Source: an uncultured Flavobacteriaceae bacterium (GTDB lineage Bacteria; Bacteroidota; Bacteroidia; Flavobacteriales; Flavobacteriaceae). From it: a DNA stretch of 64,000 nt. The notes beneath the pieces are model-generated. The model was not told the DNA's origin. It ran no database searches and saw only the letters and a program-made list of their open reading frames with translations. The stretch spans positions 434,001 through 498,000 of the forward strand of contig CANLWN010000002.1 of assembly GCA_947494825.1 (NCBI GenBank), given 5' to 3'. How positions within the stretch are numbered: position 1 is the stretch's first letter; each line of letters begins with the position of its first letter. A program made the translations under genes and the position numbers. This document shows, in pieces, positions 36,689 to 47,287 of the stretch.

Positions 36689-39646
36689 TTAAGCTTCCCC
36701 AGATTTAAATTTCTTCTTTAAGGTATCGAACATGACCGGTGTGGCAATGAAGAGGGAAGAATAGGTTCCCACAATGATACCCACGATCATGGCAAACATG
36801 AATCCTCTTAGGGATTCCCCGCCAAAAATAAAGATGGCCAAGAGTACCACCAAGGTAGTAAGCGAGGTATTCAAAGTACGGCTCAACGTACTGTTCAGTG
36901 CCAAGTTTACGTTCTTGCCCGACTTCCATCCTTTTTCGTTCACGATTTCCCGGATTCTATCGAACACCACCACGGTATCGTTCAGGGAGTATCCTATAAC
37001 CGTAAGGATGGCCGCTATAAAGGCCTGGTCTATTTCCATATTAAAGGGCATGATCTTTCCGGTAATGGAAAAGATGCCCAATACAATAAGTACATCGTGG
37101 AAGACGGCCGCGACCGCTCCAAGAGAAAATTGCCACCTGCGGAAACGGATCAAAATATACAGGAACACCACCGCCAAGGAGCCAATGATGGCCAAAAAGG
37201 CATTTTTCTTAATATCATCCGCGATGGTGGGCCCTACCTTGATCGATTGCAAAATACCAATGGATTGTTCATTGCTGCCCACAATAAAATTATCAAAAGT
37301 GGTGCCATCGGGCAGGTACTTCTGCAAGGAGGTATATAATTTGTTCTGGATTTCGTTGTCTACCTCAATCCCTTCCACATCTACCTTGTAGGGTGTGGTA
37401 ATTTTTATCTGATTGGCATCCCCATAGGTCTTTACATTGGTACCGCTTCCAAAAACGGTATTGAGTTCCGAAGCAATTTCTGATGGATTCACCACTTTTT
37501 CAAAACGAATCTGATAGGAGCGTCCACCTACAAAATCCACGCCTTGCTGTAAGCCTTGGGTAATCAGGGAAAACAGGCCAATACCAACAAGAATAAAAGA
37601 GAGGACGTAGGCAATCTTGCGTTTGCCCAGGAAGTTGATGTTGATATTCCTAAAGAGGTTTTTGGTCAGTGCCGTAGAGAAATCCAAGGTTCTTCCCTTT
37701 CCGCTTACGTACCAATCTACCAACAAGCGAGTAATAAAGATGGCCGTAAACAAGGACGTTAAAATACCGATAAGCAGGGTGGTGGCAAATCCTTTGATGG
37801 GGCCTGAACCGAACACGAAAAGAATCAAGGCTGTTAGCCCTGTGGTGATGTTCGCATCCAAAATTGAGGACAGGGCGTTGCTAAAACCATCGGCGATGGC
37901 CTCGCCCTTACCTTTCCCTTTGGCCAGCTCTTCCTTGATACGTTCAAAAATAAGCACGTTGGCATCCACGGACATCCCTATGGTCAAAACGATACCGGCA
38001 ATACCCGGTAAGGTCAATACCGCATTTAAGCTTACCAGCACTCCGAAAATCAAAAGAATGTTCAGCATCAGGGCGATGTCGGCAAAAATCCCTGCCTTGC
38101 CATAATAGAAAATCATCCAGATCAAAACGATGGCCATGGCGATCATAAAGGACGTTAGACCACTGTCTATGGCCTCCTGTCCCAGGGAAGGTCCTACAAT
38201 CGCAGACTGTATAATTTCTGCCGATGCCGGTAATTTACCGGCACGTAAAACATTGGCAATATCTTTGGTCTCGTTTACGGTAAAAGTTCCCGTAATCTCG
38301 GAACTTCCGCCAGAGATGCCCCCTACCTGCGAAACACCGGGAGCGGTATATACTTTATTATCCAGCACAATGGCAATACCGGTATTGTTCAAATTGGCCT
38401 CATTGGTCAATTTTTCCCATTCCTTGGCCCCTCTTACGTTCATATCCATGCCAATGGCCGGTCTGTTGAACTGATCAAACTGGGATCTGGCATCACTTAC
38501 CACATCGCCACTGATCCTAGGAAGGGCATCACGGTTGGACTTTAGGGCGTAAAGATCTACCAGTTCCGCGTCCTGTGCAGGGCGTTCCCATACAAACTTG
38601 GTAAACTGTACATCGTTGGGCAGCAAGCGGACAATTTCGGGCATTCTGAGGTACTCCCCTACCTTGGCGGTATCCTTTAGGGCAAACTTATAAGTACCGT
38701 AGCCATTGGCCGGGCCCTGGATCAAATCAAAAAGCGGGTTTACTTGGGTGGCAAGATCCAAAGAATCCTGGGAAACATCGGACAAGAGCGAATCTATTTC
38801 CGATTCCGGTTTTACCGGGTCTTCTTGTGTTACCTCTACCAAGCTTTTTAGCCTGTCATTGGCGGCCACGAAGAAATTGTTAAGGCTCTGTTGGCCCCTG
38901 GGATAGGTTTCCCAAAATTCCAGCTGGGCGGTTTTAGTAACAATATCCAGCGCTCGATTAATATCCCTGGCGCCCGGTAATTCTATAAGTACTCTTCCTG
39001 AACTACCGATCCGTTGAATATTGGGTTGTGTTACCCCAAAACCATCGATACGTTCCCGTAGCACCTCAAAAGCGGATACGATGGACTCGTCTATTTTTGT
39101 TCGGATAATGGGCTTTACCTCATCATCGGTCATCTGAAAATTAATGGCATCACTAAGGCCCTTGTTGGCGAAAATATCAGGAGAGGCCAGTTTGGTATCG
39201 CCCTTTACATTGTCAAAAGCGTCAAAGAAGAGTTCCAAATAGGTGTCATCACTGTTTTTGGAGGCTACATCGGCATCGGCCAGAGCCTTGTTGAAAATCG
39301 GATTTCTGGTATTGTTGGCCAGACCCTTTAAGATGTCCTTAATTGATATTTGTAAGGTAACATTGATTCCGCCCTTGAGGTCCAATCCCTTGTTCAGTTC
39401 CTTTTTCTTGGCCTCGTTGTAATCGGTAAACCCGAGGATGGTATTTTTCCCAATGGAATCTAAATAGCGTATTTCCAGGGCCTCCCGTTTCCCTACATAG
39501 TTATCTTCAGCTTCCGAAATGCTGTTTACGGCAAAAGCTTCCGCATCCTTTTCAATTTTGCTGGTAATAAAAGTATAGGAAAGTTGATAGATGCTCACAA
39601 TCCCGAACAAGAAGGCAAAAAGCTTTATAAGTCCTTTATTCTGCAT
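36689..39646 (-). CDS. secDF: Fused protein translocase subunits SecD-SecF
   Basis: 985 residues. The SecD half has one N-terminal membrane helix, DLKGGINVTLQI, the large periplasmic domain (about 100-470) and five helices with GMSVDANVLIFERIKEEL. The SecF half begins near residue 650 (INFLGKRKIAY) and repeats the layout with GYSLNDTVVVFDRIREIV. SecDF uses the proton gradient to pull exported proteins through SecYEG. A fused form is normal in Bacteroidota. A good promoter match lies just upstream. Confidence 0.96.
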   Translation of the reverse strand: MQNKGLIKLFAFLFGIVSIYQLSYTFITSKIEKDAEAFAVNSISEAEDNYVGKREALEIRYLDSIGKNTILGFTDYNEAKKKELNKGLDLKGGINVTLQISIKDILKGLANNTRNPIFNKALADADVASKNSDDTYLELFFDAFDNVKGDTKLASPDIFANKGLSDAINFQMTDDEVKPIIRTKIDESIVSAFEVLRERIDGFGVTQPNIQRIGSSGRVLIELPGARDINRALDIVTKTAQLEFWETYPRGQQSLNNFFVAANDRLKSLVEVTQEDPVKPESEIDSLLSDVSQDSLDLATQVNPLFDLIQGPANGYGTYKFALKDTAKVGEYLRMPEIVRLLPNDVQFTKFVWERPAQDAELVDLYALKSNRDALPRISGDVVSDARSQFDQFNRPAIGMDMNVRGAKEWEKLTNEANLNNTGIAIVLDNKVYTAPGVSQVGGISGGSSEITGTFTVNETKDIANVLRAGKLPASAEIIQSAIVGPSLGQEAIDSGLTSFMIAMAIVLIWMIFYYGKAGIFADIALMLNILLIFGVLVSLNAVLTLPGIAGIVLTIGMSVDANVLIFERIKEELAKGKGKGEAIADGFSNALSSILDANITTGLTALILFVFGSGPIKGFATTLLIGILTSLFTAIFITRLLVDWYVSGKGRTLDFSTALTKNLFRNININFLGKRKIAYVLSFILVGIGLFSLITQGLQQGVDFVGGRSYQIRFEKVVNPSEIASELNTVFGSGTNVKTYGDANQIKITTPYKVDVEGIEVDNEIQNKLYTSLQKYLPDGTTFDNFIVGSNEQSIGILQSIKVGPTIADDIKKNAFLAIIGSLAVVFLYILIRFRRWQFSLGAVAAVFHDVLIVLGIFSITGKIMPFNMEIDQAFIAAILTVIGYSLNDTVVVFDRIREIVNEKGWKSGKNVNLALNSTLSRTLNTSLTTLVVLLAIFIFGGESLRGFMFAMIVGIIVGTYSSLFIATPVMFDTLKKKFKSGEA

Positions 39647-39685
39647 TAGTTATCTGTATTTATTGATGGTCTTCTTAACAGCGTG

Positions 39686-39716
39686 CAAATATATTATTTC
39701 CGATAGGAATTGACAA
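39686..39716 (-). promoter_or_regulatory. Predicted Bacteroidota-type promoter of secDF
   Basis: On the minus strand TTG (39714-39716) is followed by 20 bp and then TATATTTG (39686-39693), a good fit to the TTG-N20-TAnnTTTG pattern; 39 bp ahead of the secDF start. Confidence 0.55.
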
Positions 39717-39743
39717 TATATTTATGAGTTATTCCCAAATAAG

Positions 39744-39783
39744 AGGGCATCCGCTCCCGATACCGATCAAGAATGGATGCCCT
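39744..39783 (-). terminator. Hairpin after mdh, possible terminator
   Basis: A 9-bp perfect stem AGGGCATCC/GGATGCCCT with a 22-nt loop lies 22 bp beyond the mdh stop; the T tract is weak. Confidence 0.45.
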
Positions 39784-39804
39784 TTGGTCTTCTCTTGTTG
39801 CGGA

Positions 39805-40731
39805 CTAGAGTTGCAGTAACCCGTTGGTCTTGGCGACCCCTTCGGCGCTCTCCTGCATTTTGGCCTTTTCCGCCTCATCCAGTTCAATATCCACAATGCG
39901 TTCAATACCGTTTTTGCCCAAAATAACGGGTACCCCGATACAGATATCGTTCAGGTCATATTCCCCTTCCAGGAAGGTAGAACAAGGGAACATTTTATGT
40001 TGATCGCAGGCAATGGCCTGTACCAATCCGGACACTGCGGCCCCTGGAGCATACCAGGCGCTGGTCCCTAAAAGTTTGGTCAGGGTGGCCCCGCCCACCT
40101 TGGTATCGGCAGCTACTTGCTCCAAACGTTCGGCGGACAAAAACTCGGACACCTTAATACTGTTCCGGGTAGCATGTCTGGCCAAGGGAACCATACCCGT
40201 ATCACTATGTCCCCCGATCACCATGCCGTCCACATCCGAGATAGGAGCTTCCATGGCCTCGGCCAAACGGTACTTGAAACGGGCACTGTCCAACGCACCG
40301 CCCATTCCAATGATCCTGTTTTTGGGAAGATCGGTGGTCTTATGTACCAGGTAGGTCATGGTATCCATGGGATTGCTCACCACGATCAGGATTACGTTGG
40401 GCGAATGTTCAATAAGGCTCTGCGAGACCGTTTTTACGATCCCCGCATTTATGCCGATCAATTCCTCCCGGGTCATTCCCGGTTTACGAGGAATTCCAGA
40501 AGTGATTACCGCAATATCGCTACCGGCCGTTTTGGAATAATCATTGGTGGTCCCCACAATTTTGGTGTCAAAACCATTTAGGGATGCGGTTTGCATCAGG
40601 TCCATGGCCTTTCCTTCTGCATAGCCCTCTTTAATGTCCAATATTACTACTTCCGACGCGAAATCTTTTATGGCGATGTACTCTGCACAACTTGCGCCAA
40701 CAGCACCTGCCCCTACTACGGTAACTTTCAT
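39805..40731 (-). CDS. mdh: Malate dehydrogenase
   Basis: 308 residues of the LDH-like MDH type. The NAD-binding GAGAVGAS (7-14), substrate-binding arginines in SGIPRKPGMTREEL, the VVSNPMDTMTYL strand and the catalytic His in GGHSDTGMVP are all present. It interconverts malate and oxaloacetate in the TCA cycle. The secDF - mdh - (DUF6588) - gyrB order on the minus strand is shared by several flavobacteria. Confidence 0.96.
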   Translation of the reverse strand: MKVTVVGAGAVGASCAEYIAIKDFASEVVILDIKEGYAEGKAMDLMQTASLNGFDTKIVGTTNDYSKTAGSDIAVITSGIPRKPGMTREELIGINAGIVKTVSQSLIEHSPNVILIVVSNPMDTMTYLVHKTTDLPKNRIIGMGGALDSARFKYRLAEAMEAPISDVDGMVIGGHSDTGMVPLARHATRNSIKVSEFLSAERLEQVAADTKVGGATLTKLLGTSAWYAPGAAVSGLVQAIACDQHKMFPCSTFLEGEYDLNDICIGVPVILGKNGIERIVDIELDEAEKAKMQESAEGVAKTNGLLQL

Positions 40732-40776
40732 CTATTTATATTTTTTCGTTTTTATTGAGTTCCTTTTAAAGCGCTC

Positions 40777-40784
40777 CAAAAATA
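40777..40784 (-). promoter_or_regulatory. Predicted -7 element of mdh
   Basis: TATTTTTG on the minus strand fits TAnnTTTG, 45 bp upstream of the mdh start. No clear TTG lies at the -33 position. Confidence 0.35.
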
Positions 40785-40927
40785 CTGAATTTTAACAGAA
40801 AAACATCAGCATAACAGACATTAATGAACTTTTAATTTGTCGCCAAAACTTCCAAATTTTACAGTACAATGTTAAAAAAAACAGCACTTCAACGAAGAAA
40901 CCCAAAATAAGGTGCCGTACGTCGATT

Positions 40928-40959
40928 TTTGACAATACCTGTTCAAGATTTTACGTTCG
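40928..40959 (+). promoter_or_regulatory. Predicted promoter of the small lipoprotein gene
   Basis: TTTG (40928-40931), a 20-bp spacer and TACGTTCG (40952-40959), one mismatch from TAnnTTTG, 32 bp before the start codon. Confidence 0.4.
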
Positions 40960-40991
40960 CATACATACCCAAATCAAATTAAACCTACTAG

Positions 40992-41366
40992 ATGAAAAAG
41001 TTATTTTCATTTGTGGCGATCCTGGCCATCATTTTTGCCAGTAACTGTTCCCGAATACCAGAAAACAATGATCCGGTCATTGGTATATGGACCAATGAAG
41101 AGGTAAACGAACAAAGCAGTACCGACAAACAGTCCGAACGAAGGGAATGGATCTTTAACGACGCCTATTTGGGTCGATTCCATAGTTACATCAACAACGA
41201 GCTTACGATCATCACCGATTTTCAGTGGAGCCAGGAAGATGGCGTCTATACCATCTCCTATCCCGGTATTGCCGAATTTTCGGACGATATAGTCACCATG
41301 GAGGAATCCGAAGCGGGAACGCTCCTCAAAGATAATGCGGGCAACATCCTTGCCGTCCGTGAATAA
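40992..41366 (+). CDS. Small lipocalin-like lipoprotein
   Basis: 124 residues. A lipoprotein signal ends at Cys19 (FASNC). DPVIGIWTNEE followed by alternating strands (REWIFNDAYLGRFHSYI, TIITDFQWSQEDGVYTISY) resembles the small lipocalin-like beta barrels common in Bacteroidota, where a G-x-W opens the first strand. Ligand unknown. It is a single-gene unit with its own terminator. Confidence 0.65.
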   Translation: MKKLFSFVAILAIIFASNCSRIPENNDPVIGIWTNEEVNEQSSTDKQSERREWIFNDAYLGRFHSYINNELTIITDFQWSQEDGVYTISYPGIAEFSDDIVTMEESEAGTLLKDNAGNILAVRE

Positions 41367-41387
41367 TTCCCTAAAAATGCTATGAGT

Positions 41388-41420
41388 AAGGCCCTGTCGA
41401 TGTTCGGGGCCTTTTTTGTT
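41388..41420 (+). terminator. Terminator of the small lipoprotein gene
   Basis: Stem AAGGCCC/GGGCCTT (41388-41394 and 41407-41413) running into TTTTTG, 20 bp after the stop. Confidence 0.75.
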
Positions 41421-41427
41421 TCTGTAT

Positions 41428-41501
41428 TGTCACATCGAGTACAATCGAGATGTCAAGAATATTAGAGTCTTTGTGAGTTCTCGACTGCGCTCGAACTGAC
41501 A
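41428..41501. repeat. REPIN-like inverted repeat, family 1, copy 2
   Basis: 74 bp with the same ends and arms as the copy at 36516-36590 (TGTCACATCGAG at the left, CTGCGCTCGAACTGACA at the right). The left arm has changed to GTACAATCGAGA, so its pairing is weaker. Confidence 0.8.
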
Positions 41502-41530
41502 ATTAGGGAACCACATGCGGGCGGGCCGGG

Positions 41531-41556
41531 GATTCCTCGCGGGCTCGGAATGACAA
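41531..41556. repeat. Half-copy of repeat family 2
   Basis: GATTCCTCGCGGGCTCGGAA followed by TGACAA is an inverted left arm of the 73-bp repeat at 58597-58669. Confidence 0.6.
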
Positions 41557-41606
41557 ATCAAAGCTCATTGTCATTCGAAATTCATCATTTGGCATTCCAA
41601 ATAGCT

Positions 41607-41659
41607 CCTTCCCTTTGTTAAGGGAAGGTGGCCCCGACCGAGCAAAGTGAGCGTCGGGG
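41607..41659. repeat. Two-hairpin dispersed-repeat-like element
   Basis: Two perfect hairpins in a row: CCTTCCCTT/AAGGGAAGG (4-nt loop, 41607-41628) and CCCCGAC/GTCGGGG (41632-41659). This looks like a third dispersed repeat family, seen once in this window. Confidence 0.5.
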
Positions 41660-41700
41660 ACGGAAGAGTAGCAAATCATAGCAGACTGCCCATTTGTAAG

Positions 41701-41746
41701 AGTTCTCCACTGCCCGCCTGCCTCGGGCATAGCGCTCGAACTGATA
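41701..41746. repeat. Family-1 half-copy carrying a 20-bp GC-rich insert
   Basis: The family-1 right arm AGTTCTC.ACTG|CGCTCGAACTGA is split after ACTG by 20 bp (41713-41732) that contain GCCCG/CGGGC as a small hairpin. Confidence 0.6.
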
Positions 41747-41819
41747 AATCATGTCAGATCAGCCCTTTTTACCTCCAAAATCTCCTCCTGCAAACCCTAT
41801 AAATAGAGTTTTTTTTGGA

Positions 41820-42017
41820 CCCGCTAAATCATAAAAAATTGGCTGCATACTTTTTATAGGAAAGCTGCATACCTATTTTAAGTTAGCTACAAAGTCCTCA
41901 AGAGATGGCTGCATACTTTTTTTAAGATAGCTGCAAAGTCTCAAAGAGATGTTGAACAAGTCTTCTACAGAGGTTAAATAAGTCACCAAGAGTTGTTTAA
42001 CAAATCCGTGGGAAGCA
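41820..42017. repeat. Degenerate tandem array with exact 22-bp period, nine units
   Basis: Unit starts are at 41820, 41842, 41864, 41886, 41908, 41930, 41952, 41974 and 41996, with no change of spacing. Unit openings are CCCGCTAAATC, GCTGCATACTT, GCTGCATACCT, GCTACAAAGTC, GCTGCATACTT, GCTGCAAAGTC, TTGAACAAGTC, TTAAATAAGTC and TTTAACAAATC. The base at unit position 8 is always A. Positions 7-9 are TAC in three units and AAG or AAA in the rest, and change together with positions 10-11. Most units end AAGAGATG, AAGATA or similar. The period is not a multiple of three and stops occur in all frames, so it is non-coding. Confidence 0.85.
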
Positions 42018-42096
42018 TAGTAAAGCACCGGTGCCACCTGTACCGTAAAATCTTAGGTTTGAATTTCTTTTCTATATCCGCTTCTGGCCCATCCTA

Positions 42097-43110
42097 TTAC
42101 CTGAACCCAAAATTAAGTCCAAGTGAGAGGCTGTTGAATTCTGCCAGGGTATAGTCCACATTTAATCTAAAGAAGCCCAGTTTTAACTTGGTACCCAGGT
42201 TGGCGGTAACGCCACTGGCATCCTTGCTGACCGAAAAGGGATCAATATAGGTCTGTTGAAAAGGTCCGGAGGTGACCACATAGGTCCCCAGGACATCGGT
42301 CTCTGACTTTCCGGTAAGATAGCCCAGGCCGCCATAAAAGTTGATTACGGGCAATCTGGTGGACACCACCGCCTGGAATACCCAGGTATTGATCTCGGTA
42401 TCTATTCTTTGGTCTTGCCCTGCGATAAGGGCCGAATCGGTAAAATCGTAGCTACCGTCCAAATGGGTATACCCAATTACGGCAGAAATGGCCACGGGCA
42501 AAAGTTTATCGGCGGGCAGATGTTTGGTAAAATCGTGCTGTATTCCAAAACCGTATAGGGAAATGGCAACGTCATCGGTATCTATTTTAGGTAAAAACCT
42601 CGCCTTGATCTCGGTTCCCTTGATCAGTCCCACGCTGGCCTGTACAAAGCCCGAGGGGATAAAATTCAGGTCTTCGCCCGCCAATCCGTTCGGCAATTCA
42701 AAATCTTCGCGTACGGTGACCCCGGGGGCCACCTCGGCCTCTACAAAGACCATTACGCCATCAATATCGCCCAGGGCGGACGAAACGATGCCGGAGGTAC
42801 TCCCGTCAGCAAACTGCAGGTTCTCATAATCTGCCGTATTCAGGACAAAACTTTTTTTATCGTCCTTGTTCTTAAAGGGAGAGATGTTGCCTATGATCGA
42901 AATCTCAAAACCGCCCAGGGGTTTTGCATCGGCCGTATTGTACCATCCGTTGGAAAAACTGTATATGGCGCCCTCCATGACCGGAGCCAGGTAGTCGTTG
43001 GAAAATTGTTCCGCATCGGCAAGGCCGGCAGCTAAAAGGTCATTTAGGTCAGTTTGCGCTTTGCTGTAAGTAAAGGACAACACGGCAAATAGGAAAACCA
43101 ATCGTTTCAT
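42097..43110 (-). CDS. DUF6588 outer-membrane beta-barrel protein
   Basis: 337 residues from ATG 43110; a start seven codons upstream adds a hydrophilic MGQNVEI before the signal peptide and is less likely. The signal peptide ends near SKAQ. The first mature segment (DLNDLLAAGLADAEQFSNDY followed by LAPVMEG) and the barrel-like strands to the final LGLNFGFR match the DUF6588 group. The function is unknown. It is transcribed away from gyrB behind a terminator. Confidence 0.75.
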   Translation of the reverse strand: MKRLVFLFAVLSFTYSKAQTDLNDLLAAGLADAEQFSNDYLAPVMEGAIYSFSNGWYNTADAKPLGGFEISIIGNISPFKNKDDKKSFVLNTADYENLQFADGSTSGIVSSALGDIDGVMVFVEAEVAPGVTVREDFELPNGLAGEDLNFIPSGFVQASVGLIKGTEIKARFLPKIDTDDVAISLYGFGIQHDFTKHLPADKLLPVAISAVIGYTHLDGSYDFTDSALIAGQDQRIDTEINTWVFQAVVSTRLPVINFYGGLGYLTGKSETDVLGTYVVTSGPFQQTYIDPFSVSKDASGVTANLGTKLKLGFFRLNVDYTLAEFNSLSLGLNFGFR

Positions 43111-43136
43111 AATTTCTACGTTTTGTCCCAAAACTA

Positions 43137-43165
43137 AAAAACTCGCACCGTGGGTGCGAGTTTTT
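43137..43165. terminator. Terminator of gyrB
   Basis: Stem CTCGCAC (43142-43148) with GTGCGAG (43154-43160) between gyrB and the DUF6588 gene, flanked by A and T runs on both sides. Confidence 0.8.
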
Positions 43166-43184
43166 GTTGTGTATGTACCGTTTT

Positions 43185-45149
<1,965 letters not shown>

Positions 45150-45172
45150 TCAATTATAATTTAGCAATCCTG

Positions 45173-45180
45173 CAAATATA
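45173..45180 (-). promoter_or_regulatory. Predicted -7 element of gyrB
   Basis: TATATTTG on the minus strand, a perfect TAnnTTTG match, 42 bp ahead of the gyrB start; no clear -33 TTG. Confidence 0.4.
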
Positions 45181-45616
45181 AGGAATACCCCATAGAATAA
45201 GGAGTTTCTGCGCTTTTTAAGCTTTTAAGTTATCAACAAAATATGTGGAAAAATCAGTGTTAAAAACCCCTTGTGTTCCAGGGGCTTACACAGCGGAAAA
45301 AAAGCAGCATGGAACCATGGGGTTTTTTTATGTCCCAGTCCGGGTTTTGGTCAAAAAACAGCTCCATATCCGCCCCATTTTAGCTTACGGTCCATAGGCG
45401 TGCATTTCCGGTGGCGAGGCACCATTTTTGAGTGGAAGATACCCCTTTGGGGGAACACGCCCCTCGCCCTTCCAAAAAGGCCTGTATTGCATTGGAAATG
45501 CTTACGCTACACAAGGCCCTAAACAAAAGAAGCGCTTGTTACAGCGCTTCTTAAGGACTAATTATAATTAAAAATCTGAATAAAACAGCATTACTCATTC
45601 ATAGTTGAAAATCTCT
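45181..45616. other. Intergenic region between asnB and gyrB
   Basis: No supported gene. It holds two near-DnaA-box sequences (TTATCAACA at 45230-45238 and the complement of TTTTCCACA at 45244-45252), several short CCCC/GGGG hairpins, a split inverted repeat GCATTTCC/GGAAATGC (about 45402 and 45494) and the asnB terminator. Confidence 0.5.
45527..45552 (-). terminator. Terminator of asnB
   Basis: A 10-bp perfect stem AAGAAGCGCT/AGCGCTTCTT with a 6-nt loop, followed on the minus strand by TTTGTTT, 65 bp beyond the asnB stop. Confidence 0.8.
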
Positions 45617-47287
45617 TTATTTATCATAGGCATCTTCATGTACCTTGGCCACGGCCCTACCCGATGGGTCGTTCATGTTCTTAAATGCCTCGTCCCATTC
45701 CAGTGCAATTTTTGTGCTACAGGCCACAGAGGGTTCCTGGGGCACGGACAAGGCTGCCGCATCGCTCGGAAAATGCCCTTCAAAGATGGAACGATAGTAA
45801 AATTCCTCCTTGCTGGTAGGCGTTTGTACGGGAAACCTGAATTTGGCATTGGTCAATTGTTCATCGGTCACCTCGCGATCTACCACTTCCTTTAGGGTGT
45901 CTATCCAACTGTAGCCTACGCCATCGGAGAACTGTTCTTTTTGGCGCCATGCCACACTTTCTGGCAAATAGGATTCAAAAGCCTTGCGGACCACCCATTT
46001 TTCCATACGTTCCCCGTTGATCATTTTATCCTTGGGGTTGATACGCATGGCCACGTCCATAAATTCCTTGTCCAAAAAGGGCACGCGTCCTTCAATGCCC
46101 CAAGCGGCCAGGGATTTATTGGCCCTTAGGCAATCGTACATATGCAATTTGTCCAATTTGCGAACGGTCTCTTCGTGAAAATCCTTGGGACTGGGCGCTT
46201 TGTGGAAGTACAGATAGCCGCCAAAGAGCTCATCTGCCCCTTCCCCGGACAATACCATCTTTATGCCCATGGATTTGATGACCCTCGCCATGAGGTACAT
46301 GGGCGTGGAAGCCCTTACCGTGGTGATGTCATAGGTCTCCAGGTTAAAGATGACGTCCTTAATGGCATCCAGGCCTTCCTGGATGGTAAATTTTATCTCG
46401 TGGTGCACTGTGCCGATATGATCGGCCACCTTTTGTGCGGCCGCCAGGTCCGGCGAGCCCTCGAGGCCAACCGAAAATGAGTGCAACTGTGGCCACCATG
46501 CTTCCTTGGTGTCGCCAGATTCTATACGTTTTTGGGAATATTTCTTGGCCAGGGCCGATGTCACCGAGGAATCCAATCCCCCCGATAGCAGCACCCCGTA
46601 GGGCACGTCGGACATCAATTGTCTGTGTACCGCGGCATCCAGGGCATCGTGCAGCTCGGCAATGCTGCTCTGGTTTTCCTTTACCGCCTCGTACTCCATC
46701 CAATCCCTTTGGTACCAGCGTTTTAGCTCACCGTCCCTGCTATGCAGGTAATGGCCGGGCGGAAAGAGTTCTATTTTGGTGCATACGCCCTCCAAGGCCT
46801 TTAATTCCGAGGCCACATAGAAGGTTCCGTTATGGTCCCATCCCATATAAAGGGGAATAATGCCCATATGGTCACGGGCCACAAAATATTCGTTCTTTTC
46901 CGTATCATAGATGGCAAAGCCAAAAATACCGTTCATCTCGTCCAAAAAGGACGTTCCCTTTTCCTGGTATAGGGCCAGGATGACCTCACAATCCGATTCG
47001 GTCATAAAATCATAGGAGCCCAGGAACTGTTCCCTAAGTTCCCTGTGGTTATATATTTCGCCATTGGCCGCCAATACCAGTTTGCCGTCCCTGCTCAGCA
47101 AGGGCTGTTTCCCCGAGACGGGGTCTACTATGGCCAACCGTTCATGGGCCAGTATCGCTTTCTCATCTGAATAAATTCCACTCCAATCCGGTCCCCTGTG
47201 CCTTACTTTTTTGGACATTTCAAGCAGCTGGGGCCTCAACACACTTGTGCTTTCCTTAACATCGAACGCACATACAATTCCACACAT
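45617..47287 (-). CDS. asnB: Asparagine synthase B, glutamine-hydrolysing
   Basis: 556 residues, standard AsnB. Cys2 (MCGIVCAFD) is the glutaminase nucleophile; HRGPDWSG, HERLAIVDP, ANGEIYNH and SDCEVI line the N-terminal site; LLSGGLDSS is the ATP pyrophosphatase P-loop, and LSGEGADELFGGY follows. It makes asparagine from aspartate and glutamine. It stands alone with its own terminator; the 241-bp upstream gap contains CATCTTTG, one mismatch from a -7 element, at 47314-47321. Confidence 0.96.
   Translation of the reverse strand: MCGIVCAFDVKESTSVLRPQLLEMSKKVRHRGPDWSGIYSDEKAILAHERLAIVDPVSGKQPLLSRDGKLVLAANGEIYNHRELREQFLGSYDFMTESDCEVILALYQEKGTSFLDEMNGIFGFAIYDTEKNEYFVARDHMGIIPLYMGWDHNGTFYVASELKALEGVCTKIELFPPGHYLHSRDGELKRWYQRDWMEYEAVKENQSSIAELHDALDAAVHRQLMSDVPYGVLLSGGLDSSVTSALAKKYSQKRIESGDTKEAWWPQLHSFSVGLEGSPDLAAAQKVADHIGTVHHEIKFTIQEGLDAIKDVIFNLETYDITTVRASTPMYLMARVIKSMGIKMVLSGEGADELFGGYLYFHKAPSPKDFHEETVRKLDKLHMYDCLRANKSLAAWGIEGRVPFLDKEFMDVAMRINPKDKMINGERMEKWVVRKAFESYLPESVAWRQKEQFSDGVGYSWIDTLKEVVDREVTDEQLTNAKFRFPVQTPTSKEEFYYRSIFEGHFPSDAAALSVPQEPSVACSTKIALEWDEAFKNMNDPSGRAVAKVHEDAYDK

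Larger units (their letters stand above)
41367..42096. other. Repeat-filled convergent intergenic region
   Basis: 730 bp between two convergent stop codons with no supported gene. In order it holds a terminator, a REPIN-like copy (41428-41501), a half-copy of the second repeat family (41531-41556), a two-hairpin element (41607-41659), a family-1 half-copy with a GC-rich insert (41701-41746) and a 22-bp-period tandem array (41820-42017). Confidence 0.8.

Noticed and set aside
41820-42017. CRISPR array
   Set aside because: There is no constant repeat alternating with unique spacers; every 22-bp unit is a variant of the same sequence, and no cas gene is present in the window.
45230-45252. Chromosomal origin of replication
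   Set aside because: Only two imperfect DnaA boxes are present, and neither dnaA nor a dense box cluster is seen.
45271-45522. 83-codon plus-strand ORF between gyrB and asnB
   Set aside because: Its composition is unlike the other proteins (many Pro, Trp, Cys, His), it crosses several hairpins, and it has no signal, domain or promoter support.
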